Assembly: GCA_951813285.1 (NCBI GenBank) | Contig: OX638355.1 | Location: 1,674,653 to 1,738,652, forward strand | DNA from: Terriglobia bacterium | GTDB taxonomy: Bacteria > Acidobacteriota > Terriglobia > Versatilivoradales > Versatilivoraceae | Reading direction: 5' to 3' | Length of the DNA stretch: 64,000 bases | Shown: piece by piece, positions 8,881-17,645 of the stretch | How positions within the stretch are numbered: the stretch's first letter is position 1 | Layout: each line of letters starts with the position of its first letter | Program-made: the position numbers and the translations under genes | The notes under the pieces: model-generated | What the model saw: only the letters and a program-made list of their open reading frames with translations | Database searches by the model: none | What the model was told of the DNA's origin: nothing

Positions 8881-9031
8881 GACTCCCCCTCAAGGGGGGA
8901 GTGATACTTGAGGCCTGCACGGGGCTTCTTGCCCAATCGCTGGGCAGGATGTAAACCATGTTCCCGGTCTACCGCATAAACTCCGTTGCCTCTTCATAAC
9001 ACGGGTATCACTCCCCCCTTGAGGGGGAGTC
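8881..9031. mobile_element. MITE-like element with perfect 27-bp terminal inverted repeats
   Basis: Positions 8881-8907 and 9005-9031 are exact reverse complements over 27 bases, beginning GACTCCCCCTC and ending GTGATAC. Each arm is itself nearly palindromic (CTCCCCCTCAAGGGGGGAG). The 97-bp interior has no reading frame of interest. Size and termini fit a non-autonomous miniature inverted-repeat element, but no target-site duplication could be shown, so mobility is inferred. Confidence 0.5.
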
Positions 9032-9039
9032 GCAGAAGC

Positions 9040-9270
9040 CGAGCCGCAGGCGAAGGTTGATGCGGAGGGGGGCCAACGCGGCGCCTCCGAACGGCAGCGC
9101 CGAATGGCGAAGGCTGATGCGGTGGGGGGTTCGCACAAGGCGAGCCACAGGCGAGATCTTGTGCGCCGCTGCGGGGTTCGCAAAAGGTCAGTTGCCAGGC
9201 GAAATCTTGTGCGCCGTAGCGGTAAACGCCGGCGCGCGTCGGATGCGGCGGGGGCCAACGCGACGCCTCA
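9040..9270. repeat. Degenerate GC-rich tandem repeats, ~50-bp period
   Basis: CAGGCGAGATCTTGTGCGCC at about 9149 recurs as CAGGCGAAATCTTGTGCGCC at about 9198. GAAGGTTGATGCGGAGGGG recurs as GAAGGCTGATGCGGTGGGG about 57 bases later, and GGGGCCAACGCG occurs twice. The region ends before the hyuB ribosome-binding site. The reading frame through it is open but repetitive, so it was not called a gene. Confidence 0.5.
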
Positions 9271-9419
9271 ATTGCCAATTCATCGTTCACCCGCGCCGAC
9301 TCAAACTTTTACTGCTGACCGGGCTTTGCACTAAACTGGGCGCTGGCGCCGAGCTGCCGAGCCGAATGGCCGCTTGGACACAACTTCCGGCTGGAGAATC
9401 GAGGAGGGGGTCCTCTCAA

Positions 9420-11147
9420 TTGGATTCGATTCAATTCGAAGTGATCCGCAACGCGCTGGTGGAAGCCACCGAGGAGATGGCGGTGTCGCTCAGGCGCAGC
9501 GCCTATTCCACCAACATCAAGACTCGGGCCGACTTCTCCTGCGCCTACTTCGACCGCGAGTTGAGACCCGTCGCCCAGGCCTTCGGGCAGGCGGTACACC
9601 TGGGGTCGCTGGTGGAACTGGTGCCCAGGGCTGTCCGGGCCTACGGCGTCGAGAAGCTGGGAGAAGGCGACGCCATCCTGACCAACGACCCCTATTCGGG
9701 CGGCGTCCACTTGAACGACGTGACACTGATATCGCCGGTCCATGTCCAGGGAGAGTGCTTCGGCTACGTGGCCAACCTGGCCCATCACGTGGACGTGGGC
9801 GGTGGGGCCCCGGCCAGCATCGGCGCGTTCCGGGAAGTCTTCCAGGAAGGGATCATCATTCCTCCCATCAAGCTGGTGCGGAGAGGGGAGGTGCTCGAGG
9901 ACCTCTTTGCGCTGGTGATGGCCCAGATTCGTTCGAGATACGAGACGGCCGGAGATTTCCGGGCTCAGATGGCGGCCAACGTCACCGGGGTGCGCCGCAT
10001 GAAAGACCTGGTGACCCGCTGGGGAGCCGAGACGGTTCGTGCCGGCCAGGAGGAGTTGCTGGCCTATACCGAACGGCGAACGCGCCGGGAGATGGCTCAC
10101 CTTCCCCGGGGGGAGTTCTCCGCCGAGGGTGTTGTGGACAACGACGGCTTCACCGATCGACCGGTGCGTCTGGCGGCCAGGGTGGTGATCGACGAGAGTG
10201 GAGTCTTGTTCGATCTGAGCGGCTCCGACCCTCAGAGGCCGGCCCCCGTCAACTCCACCTATGCCATGACCTATTCGGCCTGCGCCTACGTCCTGAAATG
10301 CCTGATCGATCCGGACGTGCCGGTCAACCACGGCTTTTATCGCCTGGTGAGTCTGACGGCTCCCGCCGGTACGGTGGTCCACGCCCGGCCTCCGGCTCCG
10401 GTGGTGGGTGGCTGGGAGACGCAGACGCGGCTGACCGACGTGATGTTCAAGGCCCTGGCGGAGGCATTGCCCAAGCGTGTCCCGGCAGGCACCAAGGCCA
10501 TGCAGTGCCAGGTGGGTTTCGGCGGCACCGACCCCGGGACGGGCGAGCTCTACGCTTTCTACGAGGCCATTGCCGGCGGCTACGGCGGACGGGCCTCCCG
10601 GGACGGTCCCGACGCCGTGCAGGCCCACGGCCAGAACACCGAGAACGCTCCGGTCGAGGAAATCGAGATCAATTATCCTGTCCGGATCGTCCGCTACGAG
10701 CTGGTGGAGGAGTCGGAGGGGGCCGGAAGGCAGCGGGGCGGCCTGGGACTGCGCCGCGATTACTGTTTCCCCGATCACTCCGTCTCCTTTACCATCCTGG
10801 CGGACCGGGACCGGTGGGGTCCCTGGGGGCTGTTTGGAGGATTGCCCGGCCGCAAGGCCAGCTATGTTCTGAATCCGCAGGGTGCGGCCACCCGGCTGGG
10901 CTCCAAGGTGACCCTGCAGCTCCAGCCGGGGGACGTGGTCAGCTACCGCACCTGTGGCGGGGGAGGGTACGGGGATCCGTGTCAACGGGACCCCCGGGCC
11001 GTGGCGCGAGATGTGCGTGAGGGCAAGGTCGGCCTGGAGCGTGCCCGGCGGGTGTACCGGGTGGTTGTCGACCCGGTCAGGCTCCGGCTGGACGAGGAGC
11101 GAACCCGGGAACTGCGCCGGGGGGGACGAGTGGAGAGTGGAGAGTGA
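9420..11147 (+). CDS. hyuB: Hydantoinase B / 5-oxoprolinase-type subunit B
   Basis: 575-residue subunit that pairs with HyuA in ATP-dependent opening of cyclic amides such as hydantoins or 5-oxoproline. The sequence starts at the family-typical DSIQFEVIRNALVEATEEMAV and contains RRSAYSTNIKTRADFSCAYFD, LTNDPYSGGVHLNDVTLI, NSTYAMTYSACAYVLKCL and the C-terminal GGGYGDP. I chose TTG at 9420 because GGAGGGGG ends 9 bases upstream and the conserved region begins immediately after; upstream in-frame codons run into repeats. The last codons (VESGE, then TGA) lie inside the left arm of an inverted-repeat element, so the native C-terminus may have been altered by insertion. HyuA follows after 362 bp of repeats. 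Confidence 0.93.
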   Translation: MDSIQFEVIRNALVEATEEMAVSLRRSAYSTNIKTRADFSCAYFDRELRPVAQAFGQAVHLGSLVELVPRAVRAYGVEKLGEGDAILTNDPYSGGVHLNDVTLISPVHVQGECFGYVANLAHHVDVGGGAPASIGAFREVFQEGIIIPPIKLVRRGEVLEDLFALVMAQIRSRYETAGDFRAQMAANVTGVRRMKDLVTRWGAETVRAGQEELLAYTERRTRREMAHLPRGEFSAEGVVDNDGFTDRPVRLAARVVIDESGVLFDLSGSDPQRPAPVNSTYAMTYSACAYVLKCLIDPDVPVNHGFYRLVSLTAPAGTVVHARPPAPVVGGWETQTRLTDVMFKALAEALPKRVPAGTKAMQCQVGFGGTDPGTGELYAFYEAIAGGYGGRASRDGPDAVQAHGQNTENAPVEEIEINYPVRIVRYELVEESEGAGRQRGGLGLRRDYCFPDHSVSFTILADRDRWGPWGLFGGLPGRKASYVLNPQGAATRLGSKVTLQLQPGDVVSYRTCGGGGYGDPCQRDPRAVARDVREGKVGLERARRVYRVVVDPVRLRLDEERTRELRRGGRVESGE

Positions 11148-11286
11148 AGAGTGGTCAGCGGAGAGTGCTGGGAGCAGGCAGGCGCCTGATGACCCGGTTG
11201 CACTTCTTGAAGGACTGCACCGAGACCGACAAGATGCTTTGCGTGTCGATCAAATAACTATTCACTAATCACTCTCCACTCTCCAC
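11130..11286. mobile_element. Small element with perfect 17-bp terminal inverted repeats
   Basis: GTGGAGAGTGGAGAGTG at 11130-11146 is the exact reverse complement of 11270-11286. The 123-bp interior contains a short frame from ATG 11188 (MTRLHFLKDCTETDKM, stop about six codons later) that I cannot assign. The left arm contains the last six codons of hyuB including its stop. The 11148-11509 spacer holds only this element, the next repeat and the hyuA ribosome-binding site. Confidence 0.5.
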
Positions 11287-11340
11287 CTAGCCGCGCCGCC
11301 GTCCCGTACGACGGGGCGGCTCATAAGGGGCGAAATAGCG

Positions 11341-11492
11341 GTTGTTTCAGGAAAGTCCCGCCCCCGCCATGGCGGGCGGATCATTACGAGAGTGAAACAA
11401 TCGGAAATCGACCATCCTTTCGCGACCTTGGTATCCCGTCGCGGTTAACCTCAACGCCTTAGTGGCCCTTCGTGGATAACTCTTTTTTTTCA
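11341..11492 (-). repeat. Dispersed ~150-bp repeat, family B (inverted relative to the 40063 copy)
   Basis: Read on the minus strand it begins with a run of A and GAGTTATCCACGAAGGGCC, continues AAGGCGTTGAGGTTAACCGC and GGTCGATTTCCGATTGTTTC, and ends in a CCGCCCGCCATGGCGGGGGC palindromic segment. It matches 40086-40240 almost throughout, apart from a 21-base insertion in that copy. It separates hyuB from hyuA and ends 17 bases before the hyuA start. Confidence 0.7.
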
Positions 11493-11509
11493 GGAAAGGA
11501 CGGGATTCA

Positions 11510-13612
11510 ATGGCCTACCGGCTGGGAATCGACATCGGCGGCACCTTTACCGACGCCACCCTGATCAACGAAGCCACCGGTGAAATTCGGATCGGCAAGG
11601 TCCCCTCCACACCCAGGGACCATTCGCAGGCTCTGCTGGAAGCCGCTCACCGAATCCTGGGCGAAAACGGCGTGGATCCCGCCCAGGTGACCTACCTGGT
11701 GCACGGGACCACCGTGGCCACCAACGCCATCATCGAGGGAACCATTGCCCCCACCGGTTTCGTCACCACCGAGGGTTTCCGAGACCTGTTGGAGATCGCC
11801 CGCCAGATTCGGCCCAGCCTTTACGACCTCCAGTTCGAGAAACCCAGGCCGCTGGTGCCGCGTTACCTCTGTTTCGGGGTCCCCGAGCGCCTGGATGCCC
11901 GGGGGGAGGTGGTGACGCCCCTGGATGAAGCGGCCGTGGCCCGGGTGGCCGGGCGCCTGGCCGAGGAGAGGGTGGAATCGGTGGCCGTCTGCCTGCTTCA
12001 CGCCTACGCCAACCCGGAACACGAGAAGCGGGTGGGGCGGATTCTCCGGGAGGCCCTGCCGCGGGTTCCTCTCTCCCTTTCCTGCGAGGTGGCCCCCGAG
12101 TTCCGCGAATACTTTCGGGCCAGCACCACCGTCATCAATGCCGCCATCCAGCCGGTGGTGGCCCGTTACCTGGAGCGCATCGAGAGTCAACTGCGAAAGG
12201 AAGGGCTGAAGGCGGAGCTGCTCCTGATGCAGAGCAGCGGCGGGGTCTTCACCTTCGCCGAAGGACGGCGCCGGCCCGTATTCATGGTGGAATCCGGACC
12301 GGCCGCCGGAGTCATCTCGGCAGCCTACCTGGGGAAGGAGTTGAACTATCCCGACCTCATCTCCTTCGACATGGGGGGCACGACCGCCAAGGTCGGACTC
12401 ATCCAGGATGGGACTCCCAGGATCACCAAGGACTACGAGGTGGGAGCCTCGGCTCAGGCCGGGACCGGCGCCCAGCGGGGGAGCGGCTATCCCATTCGCA
12501 CTCCGGTGATCGATCTGGTGGAGATTGGAGCCGGCGGGGGGTCCATCGCCTGGGTGGATTCGGGTGGAATTCTTCGGGTGGGGCCCCGAAGCGCCGGAGC
12601 CGAGCCGGGACCGGTCTGCTACGGAAAGGGGGGCGGCGAACCCACGGTTACCGATGCCAACCTGGTTCTGGGTCGCCTGCAGCCGGACCACTTCCTGGGA
12701 GGTCGGCTCAAGCTGGATGTAGAGGCGGCGCGCCGGGCCATCCGGGAAAAATGCGCCGATGCCCTGGGAATGGGAGTGGTGGAGGCTGCCTACGGCATCG
12801 TGGAGATCGCCAACGCGGCCATGGTGAACGCCTTGCGGCTGGTCTCGGTTCAACGGGGCTACGATCCCCGGCGGTTCGCTCTGGTGGCTTTCGGCGGAGC
12901 CGGACCGGTGCATGCCAACCGCCTGGCCGCCGAAATGGAAATGCCTACCACCATTGTCCCTCCCAGTCCGGGGACCACCTCGGCGCTGGGGCTGCTGGTC
13001 ACCGACCTCAAGCACGAGTATACGACCACCCTGATCGAGCGGCTGGACCGGCTCGACCTTGCCGCGGCGGAAGCGATCTACCGCAAGCTGGAAGCCCAGG
13101 GTCGAGAGACGCTCGGCAGGGAGGGGGTGCCGGCGCAGGACATTTCCTGTCTTTGGCAAGCGGACCTGCGCTACGTGGGACAGAGCTACGAACTGAATGT
13201 TCCATGGGCGGAGAACCGTGTCGATCCCTCGGCGGTCCAGCAGGCGGCGGATCGGTTTCACCGGGAGCACGACCGGGCCAATGGATTCAGCGCGCCGGAG
13301 GAGCCGGTCGAACTGGTCAACCTCCGGCTGGTGGCCGTCGGCCGCATCCGAAAGCCCGGACTGCGGCAACGGAAGGCCTCGGGGCGTGACCTGTCCTCGG
13401 CCCTGAAAGACACGGCCTCGGTCTATTTCGACGAGAATGGCGGATACGTTCCCTGTCCCCTCTATGACCGCTACCGGTTGGAGCCGGGGCACGGGATCGC
13501 GGGGCCGGCCGTGGTGGTGGAGCTGGACTCCACCACGGTCATCCATCCGGGTTGGCTGGCGGAGGTGGACAGCCACGACAACCTGATTCTGAAAAAACGG
13601 GCGCCCGGCTGA
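11510..13612 (+). CDS. hyuA: Hydantoinase A / 5-oxoprolinase-type subunit A
   Basis: 700-residue ATP-binding subunit of a hydantoinase/oxoprolinase. It opens with the sugar-kinase/actin-fold phosphate loop GIDIGGTFTDATLI. Other conserved blocks are HGTTVATNAIIEG, LLMQSSGGVFTFAEGRRRP, SGPAAGVISAAYLG, SFDMGGTTAKVGLI, the Gly-rich ELVEIGAGGGSIAWVD-like segment at about 340 and AFGGAGPVHANRLAAEM. It would act with HyuB on a cyclic amide substrate. ATG 11510 is preceded by AGGAAAGGACGGG. The stop overlaps the next ATG as TGATG, coupling it to the CocE-type hydrolase, so the substrate may be a peptide-like or acylated compound (inference). The exact hydantoin or oxoproline specificity cannot be read. 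Confidence 0.93.
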   Translation: MAYRLGIDIGGTFTDATLINEATGEIRIGKVPSTPRDHSQALLEAAHRILGENGVDPAQVTYLVHGTTVATNAIIEGTIAPTGFVTTEGFRDLLEIARQIRPSLYDLQFEKPRPLVPRYLCFGVPERLDARGEVVTPLDEAAVARVAGRLAEERVESVAVCLLHAYANPEHEKRVGRILREALPRVPLSLSCEVAPEFREYFRASTTVINAAIQPVVARYLERIESQLRKEGLKAELLLMQSSGGVFTFAEGRRRPVFMVESGPAAGVISAAYLGKELNYPDLISFDMGGTTAKVGLIQDGTPRITKDYEVGASAQAGTGAQRGSGYPIRTPVIDLVEIGAGGGSIAWVDSGGILRVGPRSAGAEPGPVCYGKGGGEPTVTDANLVLGRLQPDHFLGGRLKLDVEAARRAIREKCADALGMGVVEAAYGIVEIANAAMVNALRLVSVQRGYDPRRFALVAFGGAGPVHANRLAAEMEMPTTIVPPSPGTTSALGLLVTDLKHEYTTTLIERLDRLDLAAAEAIYRKLEAQGRETLGREGVPAQDISCLWQADLRYVGQSYELNVPWAENRVDPSAVQQAADRFHREHDRANGFSAPEEPVELVNLRLVAVGRIRKPGLRQRKASGRDLSSALKDTASVYFDENGGYVPCPLYDRYRLEPGHGIAGPAVVVELDSTTVIHPGWLAEVDSHDNLILKKRAPG

Positions 13613-15534
13613 TGGCAACTTCCGAGTCCTACCAGGTAGCCATATTCAAGGATCTGATGATCCCCATGCGGGACGGGGTGCGCCTGGCCGCCGACATCTA
13701 CCGGCCGGCCCGGGATGGAGAGGTGCTGCCGGGCCCCTTTCCGGCCCTGCTGGTGCGCACCTCCTACGACAAGCAGGCGGAATGGCTCATCGACGAGGTG
13801 GCCCACCACTTCACCCCGAGAGGTTTCGTGCTGGTGCTGCAGGACCTGCGCGGCCGACACGGTTCCGAGGGCACCGGCCAGTATTTCCACACGGTAAACG
13901 AAACCGCCGGGACCGACGGATTCGACACGGTGGAGTGGATTGCGGCCCAGCCCTGGTCCAACGGCCGGGTGGGCGCCATGGGCAGCTCCCATCTGGCCCT
14001 GGTCCAGACCCACATGGCTCTCTACCGCCCGCCCCACCTGAGGGCCATCTGGCCCGACGTCAGCCCCACAAACAGCTACGCCGACCAGGTGCGCTGGGGC
14101 GGAGCCATGCAGCTTCACATGTTCGGCGCACTCTTCCTGCATGCTTATGACGCCCAGGAAATTCGGGACGACCCCGCGGCCCGGCAGCGGGTGTTGCAGG
14201 GAATGGAGCGGATGGGGGATTGGGTCCGGCGGACGCCGTTCCAGGCGGGTGGCACCCCCCTGGAGGAGGTCCCCAACCTGGAAAAGACCCTGTTGGACTA
14301 CTATCGCCGGGGAGCTTACGACGAGTTCTGGCGGCTTGAGAGCAACGATTTCGAGCAGCACTTCCGGCGCCACGCCGACATCCCGGGCACCTACAGCGGC
14401 GGTTGGTACGATCCCTTCGCCATCGCCACCACCCGCTACTATGCGGCCATGGCCCGGCAGAACCGGACGCCGCAACGACTGGTCATGGGTCCCTGGACCC
14501 ACGGAGGCATGCGAGCGGGATATTCCTTTGCGGGAGACGTCGATTTCGGCTCGGAGGCGGCCTGGGGGCGGGACCGCTACAACCGGGAACGACTCTCCTG
14601 GTTCGAAGGCCGGCTGAAGGATCCGCCCCCGCCTCCCGACCCGGCTCCCCCGGTGCGTCTCTTCAGAATGGGCGGAGGCAGCGGCAGGAAAACCGGCGAA
14701 GGGAAACTGAGCCATGGAGGGAGGTGGCGCTGCGAGAACGAGTGGCCCCTGGCCCGCACCCGCTACCGTTCCTATTACCTGCGCGGCGGTGGCGGGTTGA
14801 GCGCCTCCCCGCCGCTTCCCGGCGACGCACCCGCCGGCTTCGACTTCGACCCCTCCCATCCGGTGCCCACTATTGCCGGGGCCATGACCAGCATCTTCGA
14901 GCTGGCTCCCCTGGGCGAGCTGGAGCAGTCCCCCTGGTCAGGGTTCATTCCCACGCGAGCCAGGATGCGCAGCCTGGTGACCGAAGGGGCGGCCGACCAG
15001 AAAGAACGACCCGGGCTGTTCGCCTGCCGCCCCCCCTTCCCTCGCCTTTCGGAACGGGGGGACGTGCTGGTCTTTCAGACCCCTCCCCTGCAGGAGGATG
15101 TCGAGTTGACCGGCCACATCACCGCCAGGCTGTGGATATCCTCCACCGCGCCGGATACCGACTTCACCGTCAAGCTCCTGGACGTCTACCCTCCCAACCC
15201 GGACTATCCGGAGGGCTACGATCTGAACCTGGCGGACGGAATCCTCCGGGTTCGCTACCGCAACGGGTTCGAGAAGGAAGAGCCGATGCGGCCCGGCGAG
15301 GTCTATGCCATCCGGATCGACCTGCCGCCGACCAGCAACTGTTTCAAGGCCGGCCATCGGATTCGGGTGGACATTTCCAGCAGCAATTTCCCTCGCTTCG
15401 ACGTCAACCCCAACACCGGCGAGCCCATGGGACGGCACACCCGGTCCCGGGCGGCCCGCAACACGGTTTACCTGGACGCCGGCCGGCCCTCGCACCTCGT
15501 CCTGCCCGTCATTCCAGACAGGAATCCCCGATGA
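13612..15534 (+). CDS. CocE/NonD-family alpha/beta hydrolase (peptidase S15-like)
   Basis: 640-residue serine hydrolase related to cocaine esterase and X-Pro dipeptidyl peptidases, acting on esters or amides. The N-terminal part has MIPMRDGVRLAADIYRP and the nucleophile elbow VGAMGSSHLALVQ with Ser126 as likely nucleophile. HGGM in MGPWTHGGMRAG places the catalytic His at about 297. The C-terminal third is the typical jelly-roll domain (DVELTGHITARLWISSTAPD, TDFTVKLLDVYPP, HRIRVDISSSNFPRFDVNPN). No signal peptide. ATG 13612 shares its A with the hyuA stop, and the end overlaps the dehydratase start as ATGA, so the gene sits inside a tightly coupled operon. Specific substrate unknown. Confidence 0.88.
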   Translation: MATSESYQVAIFKDLMIPMRDGVRLAADIYRPARDGEVLPGPFPALLVRTSYDKQAEWLIDEVAHHFTPRGFVLVLQDLRGRHGSEGTGQYFHTVNETAGTDGFDTVEWIAAQPWSNGRVGAMGSSHLALVQTHMALYRPPHLRAIWPDVSPTNSYADQVRWGGAMQLHMFGALFLHAYDAQEIRDDPAARQRVLQGMERMGDWVRRTPFQAGGTPLEEVPNLEKTLLDYYRRGAYDEFWRLESNDFEQHFRRHADIPGTYSGGWYDPFAIATTRYYAAMARQNRTPQRLVMGPWTHGGMRAGYSFAGDVDFGSEAAWGRDRYNRERLSWFEGRLKDPPPPPDPAPPVRLFRMGGGSGRKTGEGKLSHGGRWRCENEWPLARTRYRSYYLRGGGGLSASPPLPGDAPAGFDFDPSHPVPTIAGAMTSIFELAPLGELEQSPWSGFIPTRARMRSLVTEGAADQKERPGLFACRPPFPRLSERGDVLVFQTPPLQEDVELTGHITARLWISSTAPDTDFTVKLLDVYPPNPDYPEGYDLNLADGILRVRYRNGFEKEEPMRPGEVYAIRIDLPPTSNCFKAGHRIRVDISSSNFPRFDVNPNTGEPMGRHTRSRAARNTVYLDAGRPSHLVLPVIPDRNPR

Positions 15535-16460
15535 AGCCACTGCACCACCAGACACCCCTCTGGGAGTCCCGGCCCCTCGGCGCGCGGCTGGGCGCCCGGG
15601 TCTGGCTCAAGCTGGAGTCCATTCAGCCCACCGGCTCCTTCAAGATCAGGGGTGTGGGCCGCGCCTGCCAGTCGGCCCTGTCGGAGGGGGCGCGGGCACT
15701 GGTGGCCTCATCCGGGGGCAATGCCGGCTATGCCGTTGCCTACGCCGGCCGCCAACTTGGCCTGCCCGTAACGGTGGTGGTTCCGCAGACGACCTCCAGC
15801 CTCATGCAGGAGCGGCTCCGCGGTGAAGGAGCCACCGTCATCCAGCAGGGCGCCTCCTGGGACGACTCCCATGCGATGGCCCTGGGTCTGGCGCGCCGCC
15901 AGGAAGCCGCTTACATCCATCCCTTTGACGATCCCAGGCTCTGGGACGGCCACGCCAGCCTGGTGCGGGAAGTCGGGGAAGCCGGGGTGAGGCCGGACCT
16001 GGTGGTGCTGGCGGTTGGCGGCGGCGGCTTGCTGTGCGGAGTGTTGGAGGGAATGCACCGGGCCGGCTGGCAGAAAGTGCCGGTCTGCGCGGTGGAGACC
16101 GAAGGGGCCGACTCGCTTTACCGGTCGGTCCAGGCGGGGCGTCTGGTGACCCTGCCGGGCATCGCTTCGCTGGCCACCTCCCTGGGGGCCCGCCAGGTCG
16201 CCTCCCAGGCGCTGGCCTGGACAAGGTCCCACAGAGTTCTCCCCTGGGTGGTGTCGGACCGGGCCGCCGTTGGAGCAGTGCTGCGCTTCGCCGATGACCA
16301 CCGGCTGCTGGTGGAACCGGCCTGCGGAGCTGCCCTGGCCAGTGTCTACGACCGGGCGGAGCCGCTGCGGGGAGCGGAGAACGTCCTGGTGGTGGTGTGC
16401 GGCGGGGCCGGAGTCACCCGGCAGCTCCTGGAAAAGTGGTCTAGAGGGTTAGGTCTTTGA
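15531..16460 (+). CDS. PLP-dependent serine/threonine dehydratase family protein
   Basis: 309-residue fold-type II pyridoxal-phosphate enzyme that most likely deaminates L-serine or L-threonine to 2-oxo acids. Features: PTGSFKIRG with Schiff-base Lys38, the phosphate-binding Gly loop SSGGNAGYA, and VVLAVGGGGLLCGVLEGM. Length matches catabolic serine dehydratases and lacks the C-terminal ACT domain of biosynthetic threonine deaminase. ATG 15531 overlaps the hydrolase stop (ATGA). Its position after HyuBA and a CocE-type hydrolase suggests it consumes an amino acid released by those enzymes; this is inference. Confidence 0.88.
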   Translation: MKPLHHQTPLWESRPLGARLGARVWLKLESIQPTGSFKIRGVGRACQSALSEGARALVASSGGNAGYAVAYAGRQLGLPVTVVVPQTTSSLMQERLRGEGATVIQQGASWDDSHAMALGLARRQEAAYIHPFDDPRLWDGHASLVREVGEAGVRPDLVVLAVGGGGLLCGVLEGMHRAGWQKVPVCAVETEGADSLYRSVQAGRLVTLPGIASLATSLGARQVASQALAWTRSHRVLPWVVSDRAAVGAVLRFADDHRLLVEPACGAALASVYDRAEPLRGAENVLVVVCGGAGVTRQLLEKWSRGLGL

Positions 16461-16474
16461 TATTGGAGGGTTCC

Positions 16475-17632
16475 ATGCAGCGTCGCACTTTCCTGAAACA
16501 GGTTTCCGGAACCGGGCTGGCGGCGGGGTCGCTGCTACCGGGCCGCCTGGGGGCTGCCGGTCGCCAGGCGAGCATGCAGGGCCTCGCCGAGATCGGCATG
16601 GTGGTGGCTCACGGCAGCCATGCCCAAGCCGTCTGGGCCGATACCATGAACCCGTCTCCCGGTCGGATGCGAACCACCGGCATGGTCATCACCAAGGTCT
16701 GGAGCTTCCGGCCCGATTTTGCTGCCGGTTTTGCGGAGCGTTTCCCGGGAGTCGAGGCCGTCAGGAACCTCGAGGACCTGGTCGGGACGGTGGATGGGGT
16801 CTACATCGATGCCATGCCGGCGATTTCCCTCTACCACCTAATGGCCCGTCCCTTTCTGCTGGCCGGAATGCCGACCTTCGTGAACCGCCCCTTTTCGACT
16901 TCCGTCGAGAAAGCCAGACTGATTGTCGAGGCGGCTCGCCAGGGGCAGGCGCCGCTGATGAGCAATTCCACCTGGGAGTTTGCCGAGAGCGTGGGAGACT
17001 TGCAGGACAAGGCCTCCCGGATGCCCCGCATCCTGGGTTACGCGGCACACAATTCGATGAGCGACTACTACACTCACGGCGTCCACGGGATCTACTACAT
17101 CGCCGCCGTGTTGCGGGAGGAACGGAAAAAGGGCCGGGGGAAGTGTCTTCAGGCCTCTTATCTGACGCCCGACTGGCGGAAACCGCCCGGGGCGCTGAGT
17201 TTCGTCCATGAGGGACGGGACGGCGGGTTTTTCTATGGGCAGCTCCACCTGCAGTCGGACATGGACGGCCAGGCCTATCTGCGGCTGTTCGGGGATCGGT
17301 CCGGAGATTTCGAGGGCAAGATTCCCGCCAGTCCCGGTTGGTTTCGCTACAACACCTGGAATGCCATGCAACTGGTCATTCAGGAGATGATTCTGAAACG
17401 GACCCCTCCCGAGCAGGGCGATGACCTGCTGGAAAAGGCCACCATGTTCCTGATGGGTTTCAAGTCCGCCCTGGATGGCCGAGGCGCTCCCGTGAGTCGC
17501 AAGGAGGTGGAGGGCTGGGAAATCCCGCCCCCCTCGCTCTCTCTCAAGAAGGGAAGATTCCCCTCCGACACCGCCTTCCAACACCCCTACACTGCCGAAG
17601 AGCTCAAAAGTCTGGAGCGCTACCTTTCATGA
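16475..17632 (+). CDS. Tat-exported Gfo/Idh/MocA-like protein
   Basis: 385-residue protein with a twin-arginine signal (MQRRTFLKQVSGTGLAAGSLL), so it is probably exported folded. The mature part resembles Gfo/Idh/MocA oxidoreductase-like proteins: VEAVRNLEDLVGTVDGVYID, FVNRPFSTSVEKARLIVEAA and a beta-rich C-terminal half. The classic N-terminal GxGxxG nucleotide motif is not obvious; MVVAHGSHAQAVW stands in its place, so cofactor binding is uncertain. Start ATG 16475 has GGAGGG 4 bases upstream; TTG 16457 is an alternative but would precede the Tat signal. Last gene of the coupled hyuB-to-oxidoreductase block. Confidence 0.65.
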   Translation: MQRRTFLKQVSGTGLAAGSLLPGRLGAAGRQASMQGLAEIGMVVAHGSHAQAVWADTMNPSPGRMRTTGMVITKVWSFRPDFAAGFAERFPGVEAVRNLEDLVGTVDGVYIDAMPAISLYHLMARPFLLAGMPTFVNRPFSTSVEKARLIVEAARQGQAPLMSNSTWEFAESVGDLQDKASRMPRILGYAAHNSMSDYYTHGVHGIYYIAAVLREERKKGRGKCLQASYLTPDWRKPPGALSFVHEGRDGGFFYGQLHLQSDMDGQAYLRLFGDRSGDFEGKIPASPGWFRYNTWNAMQLVIQEMILKRTPPEQGDDLLEKATMFLMGFKSALDGRGAPVSRKEVEGWEIPPPSLSLKKGRFPSDTAFQHPYTAEELKSLERYLS

Positions 17633-17645
17633 AAGGGCGAGAGAC

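Noticed and set aside
8543..8959. N-terminal extension of the LarA-like gene with a hydrophobic stretch
   Set aside because: The stretch is the translated ACAGGAT array; AGGAGG and the conserved core support ATG 8542.
9057..9419. Upstream extension of hyuB through GC-rich repeats
   Set aside because: Family similarity and the ribosome-binding site both place the start at TTG 9420.
11507..13618. 703-codon open frame antisense to hyuA
   Set aside because: Mirror of the hyuA codon pattern with no recognisable domain.
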